The notes under the pieces were generated by a model. That model was not told the origin of the DNA, did no database searches, and saw only the letters and a program-made list of their open reading frames with translations. Positions 1 through 13,700 of a stretch of 64,000 bases of DNA are shown here, piece after piece (position 1 is the first letter of the stretch; the number at the start of each line of letters is the position of its first letter). The position numbers and the translations under genes are program-made. The DNA is taken from positions 7,281,001 to 7,345,000 of the forward strand of contig NC_092670.1 of NCBI RefSeq assembly GCF_964355755.1, given 5' to 3'. The stretch comes from Antedon mediterranea (lineage: Eukaryota; Echinodermata; Crinoidea; Comatulida; Antedonidae).

Positions 1-1740
1 TACATACCATATTAAAATATAATTGGTTTACATTTTCTATGTCAAAATAAGTGATAGCTTATTCATCGGTATTTTTTTTTATAATACTGCAAATTATTTT
101 TTGTTTACAACTGTATTAAATTACATTATTTTTCTTTTCCACGACATGAATTACGTTACGTCACAGGAAATTCAACACATTGGGAATTTTAAGTCAAGCT
201 TTTTTGGTTAGGCTAGAAATGACATTATTCATCGTAATTGTCTTTGTCAGAGGCATAAACATTTAAAACATACAAGTTAACCTACCACTATGGTTTCTGT
301 ACACATTTTGGAGTTCCCTAAATGTTTTCAATCAAAATATTTATCGGTAAATTAATACCGATCTTGTACTAATAATTATTTAAAATTATATTTCATGTAT
401 AGTTCTGATGCTTAAACAGTGTTGTTATAAAAAAAAAAGTTAAAATTACTTGCCCATAATTTTGTATGCTCCTCTGTTTCATCTAATACTTACCTATCAT
501 TGGACAACATATAGCCTTTCTGCTAGACTTAGAAAACCTGAATAAAAGTGCAAATTCATTTAGTCGTACTGCAAACTTCAACTACATTTGAATAAAATTT
601 GACTAGCACTTTTCCAAGTCTATAGACTAACGTTCGGATTAAGATTATGGGTTTTAAACTTGGATTGCAATAATAGTTTTTTTAATAAATTTCAAAACTA
701 GAACATTTCTGCTGTATATTAATTTGTTTTTATCTTAGATGAAGATGAGTGTGCTAATATTCTATGTTCAGAAAATGAAGTTTGTAATAATACGATTGGT
801 AGCTTTACTTGTGAATGTGACACAGGGTTTATACGCGATGGCAATAATGTTTGTATTGGTAAAAAATATTTTTAATTACATATCATATTAAATATAATTG
901 GTTTACATTTTCTATGTCATAATAAGTGATAGCTTATCCATCGGTATTTTTTTTTTATAATACTGCAAATTATTTTTTTTTTACAACTGTATTAAATTAC
1001 ATTATTTTTCTTTTCCATGACATGAATTACGTTACGTCACAGGAAATTTAACACATTGGGGATTTTAAGTCAAGCTTTTTTGGTCAGGCTAGAAATAACA
1101 TTATTCATCGTAATTGTCTTTGTCAGAGGCATAGACATTTAACACATACAAGTTAACGTACCACTATGGTTCCTGTACACATTTTGGAGTTCCCTAATTG
1201 TTTTCAATAAAAAAAACTTGTCGGTAAATTAATACCGATCTTGTACTAATTATTAATTAAAATTATATTTCATGTATATTTCTGATGCTTAAACAGTGTT
1301 GTTATAAAAAAAAATGAAAGGTAAAATTACTTGCCCATAATTTCGTATGCTCCTCTATTTCCACTAATACGAATACCTATCATTGGACAATATATAGCCT
1401 TTCTGCTAGACGTAGGAAACTCGAATAATAAAAGTGCAAATTCATTTAGTCGTACTGCAAACTTAAATTACATTTGACTAGCACTTTTCCAAGTCTATAG
1501 ACTAAAGTTCGGATTAAGATTATGGATTTTAGACTTGGATTGCAAGAATAGTTTTTTAATGAATTTCAAAACTAGAACATTAATTTGTGCTGTATATTAA
1601 TTTGTTTTTATCTTAGATGACAATGAGTGTGATACTAATCCATGTTCAGAAAATGAAGTTTGTAATAATACGATTGGTAGCTATACTTGTGAATGTGACA
1701 CAGGGTTTATACGTGCTGGCAATGATCAGTGCATCGGTAA
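1..1740 (+). repeat. Tandem duplication of an EGF exon plus intron, unit about 878 bp
   Basis: The sequence from position 1 is repeated from about 877 with scattered substitutions and small indels. The match runs through the intron and the EGF exon to about 1740, where the following intron diverges. The exon starts are 878 bp apart. The window opens part-way into a unit, about 18 nt after where an EGF exon should end. Confidence 0.9.
739..1736 (+). other. Two calcium-binding EGF exons of the receptor
   Basis: Exons 739-858 and 1617-1736 are each exactly 120 nt, phase 1-1. They encode near-identical modules opening with acidic residues before the first Cys (DEDEC, DNDEC), six cysteines, an N-glycosylation sequon (NNT) and the CxCxxGF ending. 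The acidic DxDEC start is the usual Ca-binding EGF signature. Both exons sit in an approximately 878-bp duplicated unit that also copies the intron. Confidence 0.9.
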
Positions 1741-4700
1741 GATGTAGAAGTGTTTAGTCTTTCAAATAAATTATTTGTTAACTTGCAGTTGACTCTTTTC
1801 CCTCTTTATATATTTCTTATTCTTATAAAAATACTATATTAGTCTGATATAAACTTAAAAAAAAAACATATGTAAATTTGTCTGAATAAGGAAAAAATAA
1901 ATTTAAGATAAGAGAAAATACCTGGGTTGAGGAATAAGGCTATATGGGAGAAACCAGTCTAATAATTTTCATATTGATTAGGTTATTTTAATTTGGAAGT
2001 TACTGTAGGTCTGTATTCTGTACTAGAACATACCATTTTGGTACTGTGCAACTATAGTTTGTAATAATACGATTTATAAGGTTACTAAGACGTTTCTTTC
2101 AAAAATTAAAGTTAAAGATTTATCTAAGGTAAATTTTCAAATATCCTACCAGGATGGTGGATAATGCACTGTTTACAAAATCATGATCATCGAAAATTAT
2201 AGAAAATTTGTAAAATCACATATTTTTCACTATTAGTATTGCATCTGAATTATAAAAATGATTCTGAAACTTCATTGATTCTATTTTTAGATTTTGAATT
2301 GCCATACTTTGAAAATTGTCCTGAGTCATTCACTGTGGGAACAGATCCTGGATTAGCAACAGCCAACGTCTCTTGGTTTGAACCAGTTGCCATTGACATC
2401 AATGGTATAAACAGAACAGTGCAGAATTATTATCCCAATCAGATGTACAATATTTCAACATACACTTTGATGTATATTGCTTATGATAACTCAAATAACA
2501 ATGCAACATGTGAATTTGTCATTTCAGTGGAAGGTAGGTTTAACTCAATAATCTTACATTAATTTATACAATGATAGTTTCTTTAAAAAAATCCAAAGAT
2601 CAACACTAGTTATCCATTCATATTGTAAAAGGACCAATGAAGAAGTCAAAACGCAGTATAGATGTATTGACTAACTTATATTAATGTGTAAATTTCATTT
2701 CTTGCAAAGGTTGTGTATAGGCCTATTTGTATATTGTATGTTAATTTTCAGACCAGGAAATTCCTAATATTAATTGTCCTGATAATATAACAACGGAAAC
2801 GGATGCCGGATTAGACTCAGCATTAGTAGCTTGGAAGGTCCCTGTACCAAGTGATAACGTAGACATTTTGTCGACCAGTCCAGAGCCAAGCCCTGTCATT
2901 TCTCCTCCTGTAAATGTACCACTTACTGGTAATATGGCATACGTCCAAACATACACAGCTGAAGATACTTCAGGGAACATCGCAACCTGTACATTCTACA
3001 TTGTAGTTGAAGGTAAATTATTTGATTGTACACTTTTATTTTTGTGTACTAGTATTTGGTTATTGTAATTCATAACATTGTGTTGTGGTAAATAGATACA
3101 AGAGTGGGATTTATTGATCGTAAACAGCAGTTTGTTGGGCGTGCGTGTCCGACTGGTAGATTTTCTCAGTTCTGAAGTGGGCTGCTTTGGGTATGATCAG
3201 TCTGTTGTTGGAAGGTCTGTCTTATTGAGTGACATTCTCTTTTCAATAGCGTTCATAAATGTTGAATTGAAATTGATTCTAACACGGACTGGCAGTATCC
3301 CATTATTGTTTGTCAGTTTAGTCGTCAACTTTTATTCTGCCCATGTAGCTTCAAATTAGGCCTATTTTTAAAACGAAATTATTCTTAAAAAATATGGTGG
3401 AGTGTCACTGTTTTCTAGTCAATACACAGCAAAGTCACAAAAGTCTAAAACTCACGCTATCCTATTTTATGAAAATGTTAAGATTTCCGGAATGTTCTTC
3501 AGAAAATTTTTTTGTCATCATTGTGTATATAATAGACAAAGAACCACCTGTAATTACTGACTGTCCTCTGGATATGAATTTGGCAACATCTCCAGGTGTA
3601 AACTACACTACTGCCATCTGGACAGAACCAATAGCAGAAGATAATGCAGGAACTCCAAGTCTTGTTCCAACACACATTAATGGTAGTAGGTTTTACACAG
3701 GTGACACGATTGTAACATACACAGCTGAAGATGATTTTATGAATACTGCGACGTGTAATTTTACAATAAATGTACAAGGTTAGTGTTAAATTATTTTCCT
3801 TCAGTACTCCACATTTTGCGTATGACTATACAATAAAAAAAAATCAACTGTAAAAATAATATACAAAGTGTTTATTAATAAAATGGACCAACAGCATTAA
3901 ACAAACGATATATTTTTTAAAATGCTGATATATTTGCAGATATTGAACCTCCAGAGGTGTTGAGTTGTCCAGATAATACCACTTTTAGTACAGACTCTGG
4001 AAGCCCTTACAAAACAAACGTCAATTGGGAATTACCTACATTCCAGGATAATGTTCCTGGGTCATTAGATTACAGCAGTAATATAAATCCGTCATCAAAT
4101 ACATTTCAACTCGGAACTACAATGGTGACGTATGAAGCTACAGACACATCAATGAACACTGGTTATTGTATTTTCTACGTAACAATAATAGGTAATACAA
4201 TCATTCATCATCATAATTATCATCATGTTTTTAATTCAGTAATTTTAAATTATTGGTCAATAATCAACCATAATTTGAGCATGATATTTTTGAATATTTT
4301 GTATAGATGATGAACCACCAGTTTTAGAGTGTCCTGGTGACATAATTGATGTGGCAACTAACATATCTGGAATCAGTATCACTTGGTCAGACCCCACGTA
4401 TACTGATAATTCTGCAAAAACTATTATTTTAAGTTCAACAAGAAATTCAGCGGATGTGTTTACTTTTGGGAGACATAATGTCACATACACTGGAATTGAC
4501 CAATCAGGTAACAGTGGTACATGTAGATTTGAAATCACAATAGAAGGTAAGCTTTTATAAATTGATATCTTCATAACTATCTAAAGGATAAGATTTGTCA
4601 AATCATTAATTTTACCCAAATGGATTATAAATGTGTTTCAACAAAACAGAAAAAATAATTACGCAGAGCAATGAATTTCAAATTTTCTTTTTATTTAAGA

Positions 4701-7700
4701 TGAATAAATTCTCTAAATTGCTGTTCCAATACTACCATGTTTAAGCCAATAAAACATTAGATGTATCTGATATTATGATTTTTTGTACAGAAAAAAAAAC
4801 ATGTTCTTCAGAAAGATTTTTCATTGAGTTGATATTCTGTATGTTTTGTTTAACAGATAAAGAACCACCTGTGATTACTGACTGTCCTCCGGATATGAAT
4901 TTAAAAACATCTTCAGGTGTAAACTACACTACTGCCACCTGGACAGAACCAACGACAGAAGATAATGCACGAACTCCAAGTCTTGTAACAACACACAGTA
5001 ATGGTAGTAGGTTTTACACAGGTGACACGATTGTAACATACACAGCTGAAGATGATTTTATGAATACTGCTACATGTAATTTTACAATAACTGTACAAGG
5101 TTAGTGTTCAATTATTTTAACTAGATAGTACGCTCGCTTTGCTCGCGTTACCATCTAGGTCGTGCCCACAGATGGTTCTCGAATACACAGTAATTTCAGC
5201 GTAACAAAACTGGCGATTTCAATTGTACGCTTCGCTCGCGTACCATCTAGGTCGTGCCCACAGATGGTTTTCGAATACACAGTAATTTCAGCGTAACAAA
5301 ACTGGCGAATTCAAATGTACGTACCGCGGGACTATAATACATTGTCGTTTACAGAAACGAATAAATAGACCCGATTATTTATGTAGTCAACTAAAATTAG
5401 CACCCTGGGAATTACGTCCTTAGGAGAAACTTATCACAAAATGAGTCCAAATTTTTTGATTTGGATTCATTTAAAGAAACCCAATTTGTGTTTTGTATGT
5501 AACATTAGGGTTGAAGAATGGGAAAGCGGATATATTTTTTATCCACTCAGTAACGAAATATTGTTTTCATGTTTTATAGGCCTATAAATAATATACCTCT
5601 AAATACAGTAAAACATTTGCGATGTAATACTTTTTTTTAAACTGTCACTGTCATAATCGATTGAAATATTTAAGTACATGTCACGATACACCACTACGAC
5701 GTTTATATTTTGTTGGTAATTATTAATTAATACAAACGTTGAGAAGGAACTGTCAGTATAAGTTTATTTGTATATAATAATGTGTTTATATATCTAACAG
5801 TAGAGCCTATCCACAATCTCAGTAATAAAGTTTATTTGTATATATTTTTTTATTACATCTAACAGTACGAACATTCACAGTAAGAAATGCTCGATTCAAA
5901 TGAGGACCAAAAATAGTTAATAGGTATTTACAGTATTGTTCAAGTTTATTCTCAAAGGGCCCATATCTTTACCTACCATGTGTTAAACCAAGGGATCATA
6001 AATTTATACCTACTTGTGTTAAACCAAACTCTGGCAGACTGAAAGATTGGGATGTTCCATTCATCTCAAATCAATACATTTGTATAATTGTATATTAAAT
6101 CTATCAAAATAGTATTTTTTAAGAAAATCGACCTGTCTTCAACATTATGATGCTGTACTCTAGCTGTTCAACCGGTTTTCAGCTATTAAAAACAATTATC
6201 GTAGGAGGAGATAGGAAAATGCGAAGCCTCCTCGCATTTTTGTGGCGGGTATTTTTCAAGATTGACATCCATTAGACAGTGTATACCACGATCGGAAAAC
6301 ACCCCTATTTGGGACAAATCGTTGAACTTAAATTCGTTTTAATCGTCACTAACTAATTATCTAACTTTATTTAATTAGTAAACAGGGTTACATCAGGTGG
6401 TTAAAATCAGTACCGAAAGTACAAACCAACTTTATATACCATCGAGTAGGCCTAAAAAGTCTAGAAGTAAGGCGCGATTTACCGAATTTTGCCCTTACGT
6501 AAATTCATATATAGATGTGAAAGTTTCTTACTTTTCTACAGTACTCCACAATTTACGTATGGTTATAACAATAAGAAAAAATTAACTGTAGAAATAATAC
6601 ACAAAGTGTGTATTGATAAAATGTACCAACAGTATTAAACAAATCATATATTTTTTTAAATGCTGATATATTTGCAGATATTGAACCTCCAGAGGTGTTG
6701 AGTTGTCCAGATAATACCACTTTTAGTACAGACTCTGGAAGCCCTTACAAAACAAACGTCAATTGGGAATTACCTACATTCCAGGATAATGTTCCTGGGT
6801 CATTAGATTACAGCAGTAATATAAATCCGTCATCAAATACATTTCAACTCGGAACTACAATGGTGACGTATGAAGCTACAGACACATCAATGAACACTGG
6901 TTATTGTATATTCTACATAACAATAATAGGTAATAAAACTGAATGAATGGCAATATCATTCATCATCATAATTATCATCATGTTTTTAATTCTGTAATTT
7001 TAATTTATTGCACCAACAAAATCAACCATAATGTGAGCATGTTTTTTTATGAATATTATGTAGATGATGAACCACCAGTTTTACAGTGTCCTGGTGACAT
7101 AATCGATGTGGCAACCAACATATCTGGAATCAGCATTATTTGGACAGACCCTACGTATACTGATAATTCTGGAAACACTATTATTTTAAGTTCAACGAGA
7201 AATTCAGGACATGTGTTTACTTTTGGTATACATAATGTAACATACACTGGAATTGACCAATCAGGGAACAGTGGTACATGTGGATTTGAAATCACAATAG
7301 GAGGCAAGACATTTTATATACAATAACCGTAGTGATCCGTGTGCATCTGTATCTATTCAGAATTCAGAATTATGCAGAGCAATTCAATTATCAGTGTTAT
7401 TAATTTACATTGTTTAATATTATGAGGTAGTCTGTACAGTTATGTGTTACAATGATTTTTGTTTGTTAACAGATTCATGTTCTTCTTCACCATGTCAAAA
7501 TGGAGGAACTTGTGTACAGTTAGTTGCGAACTTGACGTGTATCTGTCCTGTATTGTATGAAGGCAACTTATGTCAAACAATACCTGGTAACGTTAAATAT
7601 CTTACCGCCTTGTATTTATTATGTTCTCAGATCTAATAGCCAGAAATATTGAATATGTATATTACTTTATGTATTATTATTATTACTTATTTTTGTCTGA

Positions 7701-10700
7701 TAAAACTGGATTCTTTCTAAAACTCATAACTTACACCTGATAAATCAAATAAAAATAATATTATTACCAATAAACTAGGCCTATTTACTATGACTATGAT
7801 TTACTATTATCTGTGACAGTTTTTATCCATCAATACCGAATCCACAACTCAAATTACTCGGAGAGGGTGTTTAACCATGTCCTAAAGTCCCATCCAAAGT
7901 ACCTGGCAATAAACCTTGCGCGATATTCTGAAACTCTTTTCACATAGAACAATTTATCAATATAAGCATTTAAACTTTCGCTACGAAAATAGGAACTATG
8001 GTATTAATGGCCATTATTGTGTTGGGATACCTACTTTTATTTACATTTTTATCTGGATAATTCTGTTGCCTAATGCCATCCTTTATTGGAAATAGAGGTA
8101 AAAGCCCAAAGATAGTCGTAAAATGATTATTTATCTATTATCTATTATTAACTTTAACTTCAAGACTTAAAATAAGTAAATTATTTGTCTAAAGCTCTGT
8201 CTACACTATCAAACTTTATGTGACAAAAAAAATGTGATATGGACACGATAACGCCTATCACTACCATATTTGGGCACAAACTAGTTTGATAGGATCTAGA
8301 AAGAGCTTTAGAACTATAAAAACAGTCTTGTGACCACAACTATTCCAAAATAATGTTTCATAGGGTTAATTTCTCGTCACTGCTTCTAAAAATTAATGAA
8401 ATCATCTGCAATGTACTGTAATTACTATTGTTTTACTATGATAAACAATAGACTTGTCTATACAACGCTAAGGTGCATTTTATATTTTGTAAAAGACCAA
8501 TTCCAAGTGAAATGATAGACATTAACAATATATGATATGTTTAGGTAAACCCACAGCAGAAATCCAGCTGTTATCTCAGAGTATTAATTTACAAAGCAAA
8601 GTTACTTTCCAATGTACTGTAAAGAACTCAGTTGATTGGCGTTGGTATAAAGATGACATTGAACTCTCCTCTGAAACACGAAGTCTAAAGAATCTAACAA
8701 TTAACGAAGTAGGTCTGGAAAATCAAGGCTATTATTACTGTAAAGCATTTGGGGTATCGCCACATGATGACGTAACAGATACCTCAATGAAGGCAGTTCT
8801 GGTTGTAACAGGTAAACTTGTTACTTATTTTCTACACAGTAGTTTCCTTAAATGTATAAGGTAATACAAACAGAATCACTGAACTAATTTACTACAGAGA
8901 ATATAACATTTATACATCATATTTCTTCTTTTTTTCTGTTTATCCCCTCATTCATTGCAACTGCACATTTATACATATACAAGTTTGATATTAGTTTTTG
9001 TTGCTGTAAAATAAATAAAATTCATCTACATCTCCAGATTCATCGCTTAATAACAAATTAAGTGGATAATAGGAACTAGAAAAATACTGCTCGTCTAGTT
9101 CTTAAATACAATGTAAACTTAAACAATGCAATGTAATTGGTGATATTGTATATCGAAAAATGAAGGTGCGGCGTCATACAACATATTGTAAACAATCGAA
9201 TAAGCAGTTTTAAGTGATGATAATCATACACTGTTAATCGTATGCCTGTTCATTTCTATATAATCCATTTCTAATTGTGTACAGTAATGGTTCCGGATAA
9301 ATTTAATTAGAATCTGCAGAAGAACTGAATAATTTTGCTTATGGTAGTGCAGCTTTGTATGAATATTTAAATAAAAAACGTTAAAAAACTTACGTTTTTA
9401 TTATTATTTAGATGCGTTTACCGTTCGAGTGTCGGTATCTTTCCTGAATTTACAATTCACCTCTGGTTTGACTGATTCGTCTTCTGAAGAATTCAAAAAC
9501 ACTTCTACAATGATTGTTAATTTGGTAAGTTTTGTCAAAGCTAATTTGTTAACAAAAGCTTGTTTTTATTGGTAGAGATTTGCTGACTAATTCTAAACAA
9601 AATAATGAATAAATTCAAAATTGTGGATAATTTATATCTGCTTCCTGGTCAATTCTGGAAACATACCGGTAAGCGTTTTTACTGCTATGTAATAATCATT
9701 TAATATATTTTAATCATCAAGAACCAACATGATATAAAAGTAGGCCTACATTATTACTGCCTTGTTTAAAACAATTTAAACAATAATTCCTCTGCAAAAT
9801 AACTTATTTATGAGTTTGATTTATTGTTATTAGTAGACCCAATAATGTTAAGGTTATTTACAAGTATTGGTTGATCAATTGAAACAGGTAACTGTACATT
9901 TGCTTTTTCACTTTTTAGTCGCGTGGAAGCGACTCTATAGTTCACTATGTCGGTCGGTCGGTCTGTCTGTCGGTCTGTCTGTCGGTCTGTCTGTCGGTCT
10001 GTCTGTCTGTCTGTCGGTCCGGTATCACTATGCGTTTTATCGCTTTATGACCTTATCTTGATATCAGTTTAATCTAGCTAAGTCAATTTTTCACAGAATA
10101 TTCCTTATTGCCAGGAATCGATGTGGTTATGTTTTCACGGTGCGCAATAAAAAATTACGCGGTCTACGCACGATTTAACGAAATCACGTTTGTAATCATA
10201 TCTTAACAACCATGAATCACAATTAAATAAAATTTGGTACTCATAAATTTCAGGGCATAAATCATCATATGGCAATACAATTACGTGCGTAGCGCATGTA
10301 ACGCATGCTTACGCGCGCTTAAAATTTTCAAAATTTATTTTCGATGAAATAAGAGTACGTTTCAGGCAATTTTAAGCGTTTACAAAATTGCCATGAGTGC
10401 ACAGATGTTTGCGTTAAATGTTATTGCGCACTCATTTTGCCCGATTTCTGTTTTCTTGACTTACTTTTCAACTCGAAATTACGTTATACGAGCACGTCAA
10501 AAGTGACAGGCTACGCACGTGTAAATTAAAAAAATATAAATGTTTTTAAACATTTCAACATTTTTAAACATGTTCAGTAATTTCGGTCAGTATAGTTCAC
10601 TATGTCGGTCGGTCCGTCTGTCTGTCGGTCTGTCTGTCTGTCGGTCTGTTTGTCTGTCGGTCCGGTATCACTATGCATTGTAGCACGCGACTTAATGGCT

Positions 10701-13700
10701 GTTGGCCTTGTTTATTTTACAGTTAACTGAGAGTATAAGTATAAGTGATATATTTGTTCAAGTTCTTAGCCTTAGTGCTGGAAGTGTGATTGCAGATATC
10801 AATATACATACTCCAAGTGTAGACACAACTTACGATAATTTTATGAACAGTTTATCAGAAGACTTTAATACATTAGCAAATAACGGAACTATTGGACAAT
10901 TTTCAATATTTAGCACTGGTAAGTCAAAATAATTCAAACTACTACAACATTAGTTTTATGAACCTGGATGTAATAATTGTATCTATACAATTGTAATATA
11001 GATGTATGTAAACACTAGATACTCAACAAGGTACCGTAAAATTAAAAAGAGATCAGGAAAGGGACTCTCTAAACTGGCCTTATGTATGTATGTCTATTCA
11101 CAGCCGATTATGTGAGCTTTATCACACATTAATATCCCATTTAAAAAAAATAAAGTACATCTTTAATTAATTATTAATTTAATTATGAACGACATTAACA
11201 TAGATAATTTTAATTTCAACATACAAAGGCTAGATTATAGATTTAATTCTTGAGAGACGCAGCTGGAACAAATTAATTAATCACATCACAATTAATATTG
11301 AGTTTTGATTTTGTAAAAGCTGTATTGATGATAAAAGTAGCAAAGAATGACAAATCACAACTGAAATTGTATTATATCGTTAGATGTAATATAATGGTAT
11401 AGTAATAAAATAATATTTTACCTTTTTATTACAGAGAATTGTGGCTTAGATATCATAGAAGGTTTAACGTTCAACCGTTCTGAAGTTGGTAAAAATGTAT
11501 CATCAGAAGAAGTTTGTCCACAATCTGCAGTCGAATGTAAGCTTTTTATGTTTTATTATGTTTAAACATTTTAAATGACCAGCAGTATTATATTTTGTTT
11601 TATATAATAAGAATGTTTAATCTTAGGTCTTTGGTCTATAGCTTTCTTAATCTTAGGTTTTGTTACACGACGTTGTAACACGTCGGTCGTGGCAAATCGA
11701 GAGCTTCCTAATAAGTTAAAACTAACATTATACTTTACACACAACACAAATAGGTCAAGCTTCCAAGTTTATTCAGAGTATACATATTTAACAATACATA
11801 ATATTTATTTCTACTGATACTGTACAAGCAATGCTAAAAACTACTAAAGCTTAATAATAAACTACATTTTGGCCTCTTGGGGGCTACCACTCATATGACA
11901 TCGCTGTATGAAAGGTCCAGTGTGTTGTCACAGGAGCCAGTAAATCAAATGGTTGTTATTAAGTATATCGGTAAGGATGTAAGTGACATCCGTTAGGTAA
12001 ATTGTGGAATTTGGGGGAAAAATAATTCCCCAGAATTATACCAGCCAAATTAGCGAATAACATGAGTAACATATGAGTAGCGCCTGTGTTGAGTTAGGTG
12101 TTGGATGATGCCGGGGGATGGCTGGGTGTGAAAGATTGAAAAGTTTGTACAACTATCGAACGGCTAATTTAACAATGAAGTGTGCTAGTATGCATCTTAG
12201 TAAACAACTGAAAACACACTTAATTCCCATTGGTTGCCAATTAGAAATTAGCCTATCCTACATTTTTGTGGTTCCACTATTAGATATACCCGTTGGTCTA
12301 TAGAAATACATTGTCAATTACTGTGGTTGGAACTTTGATAAAGTTTCTCCCTTGACTAATATTCCGTTTTAATTACATGTAAAAACAATATACCATTCAT
12401 CCTAACACTTCTATTACTCTGAAATCTACCCACATTTATATACCACATCCTAGTTAAAAGAAAGTACTTGTGCTGTGTATAAACTATAATTTATTACTTT
12501 AAATTTCCTTATATATCCTTGTCATAGATGGTATGTCCCTGGGATTCTCTATATGCTTTAGTGATGGCCTGTCACCTGCTATGTGGCAAGATGTGATGCA
12601 TCGGAACTGTAGTGAGGCTACATCTGATCAACTTTTAAAAAGGTTAAGTATGGTTAGTATAGACATTTATATAAATATTGTTCAAAGAATTGTATTAGAT
12701 AATGTTATTGAAATCTTGTTTGACCTCAAATTTGTACTTCTAAACTTGTAGATACAAAATATTTTTAACACACTTTAATATTTATTTATTTCTATTATTA
12801 TTAAAATATAAATGTTGACAGGGTAAGTAAATTTATTTTCCGGCCGTGCTGTTATTTTATTATTTATTATTTTACCATCGAAACACAGTTCACCTGTTCC
12901 ATTGTGAAATTCCAATTGAATTGCATCTATCCTAAACTTAATTTTGAGCTGAGGTTGATTTGCAGAGCCTTTTCAATGTTTTATTACAATTTATTGTAGA
13001 TGCCAATTACAGAGGATAACGCAGAGGAAGTTCTTCAAGCAGTTAACAACATTACAACAACTGAACCAGATACCATAACACCAGACGGTTTGGAAGCAAC
13101 TGCAGAGATTATCGAAAGTGTTATTTCTGTAAATTCAACATCTTCCGAGGTGATTTTATTCATTGTTTTGTTTACAATACCGTAGATAAAGCAACCATAG
13201 TGTAACTAGAGTTATTCATATTTTATGTTTTGCTATAATTCCCATACAGGTGACATCAACGTTAGTTGACACTGTTGCTAGTCTGTTCGAAGTAGATGAT
13301 GATGTACTCTTAGAGAGTCAGATGGAAACACAAGCTCCTAGTAGAATTGTGGAATCCCTTGAAGAACAATTAGCAGTTGTTGATCTTGAAAACGAAAAAT
13401 ATGAATTTATAACAAACACGGTAGCAGTGCAAGCTCAGAGTTTGAAAAGCAATGAATTTGACAACATGGGGATTGGAATCGCATCTTACAAATCGGCAGA
13501 TTCTAGTGTAATTGTGAATTTGACAGGATTCATTGAGCCAGAAGAGCTTGATAATTCTGCGTCTGTGGCATCTGTCAGTATCTATATTCCTGCTATTTAC
13601 ATTCTTGCAACCTCCGATGGTAAGTTGACTGCAAAACATTATAAAACCATAAACAGCATCAATCATCATCCATTATTTATCATAACGTTATAGGCCTATG

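Larger units (their letters stand above)
2291..7303 (+). other. Eight-HYR-domain block of the receptor
   Basis: Eight exons of 240-261 nt, all phase 1-1, each encode one HYR domain, an Ig-like fold used for adhesion. The shared pattern is EPPV...CP near the start, a W in the first third, TY.A.D.S.N or a close variant, then a C and a closing hydrophobic strand ending in G. HYR3-4-5 (3536-4546) and HYR6-7-8 (4857-7303) are a duplicated triplet. HYR1 and HYR2 are more diverged. Confidence 0.9.

Noticed and set aside
3114-3359. Open frame between HYR2 and HYR3
   Set aside because: It lies wholly in an intron, has no splice-compatible flanks and no domain similarity.
9867-10061. Open frame with LSVGLSVG repeats
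   Set aside because: It is a direct reading of the GGTC/TGTC simple repeat, in a receptor intron, and the paralogous copy at 53.4 kb does not keep the frame.
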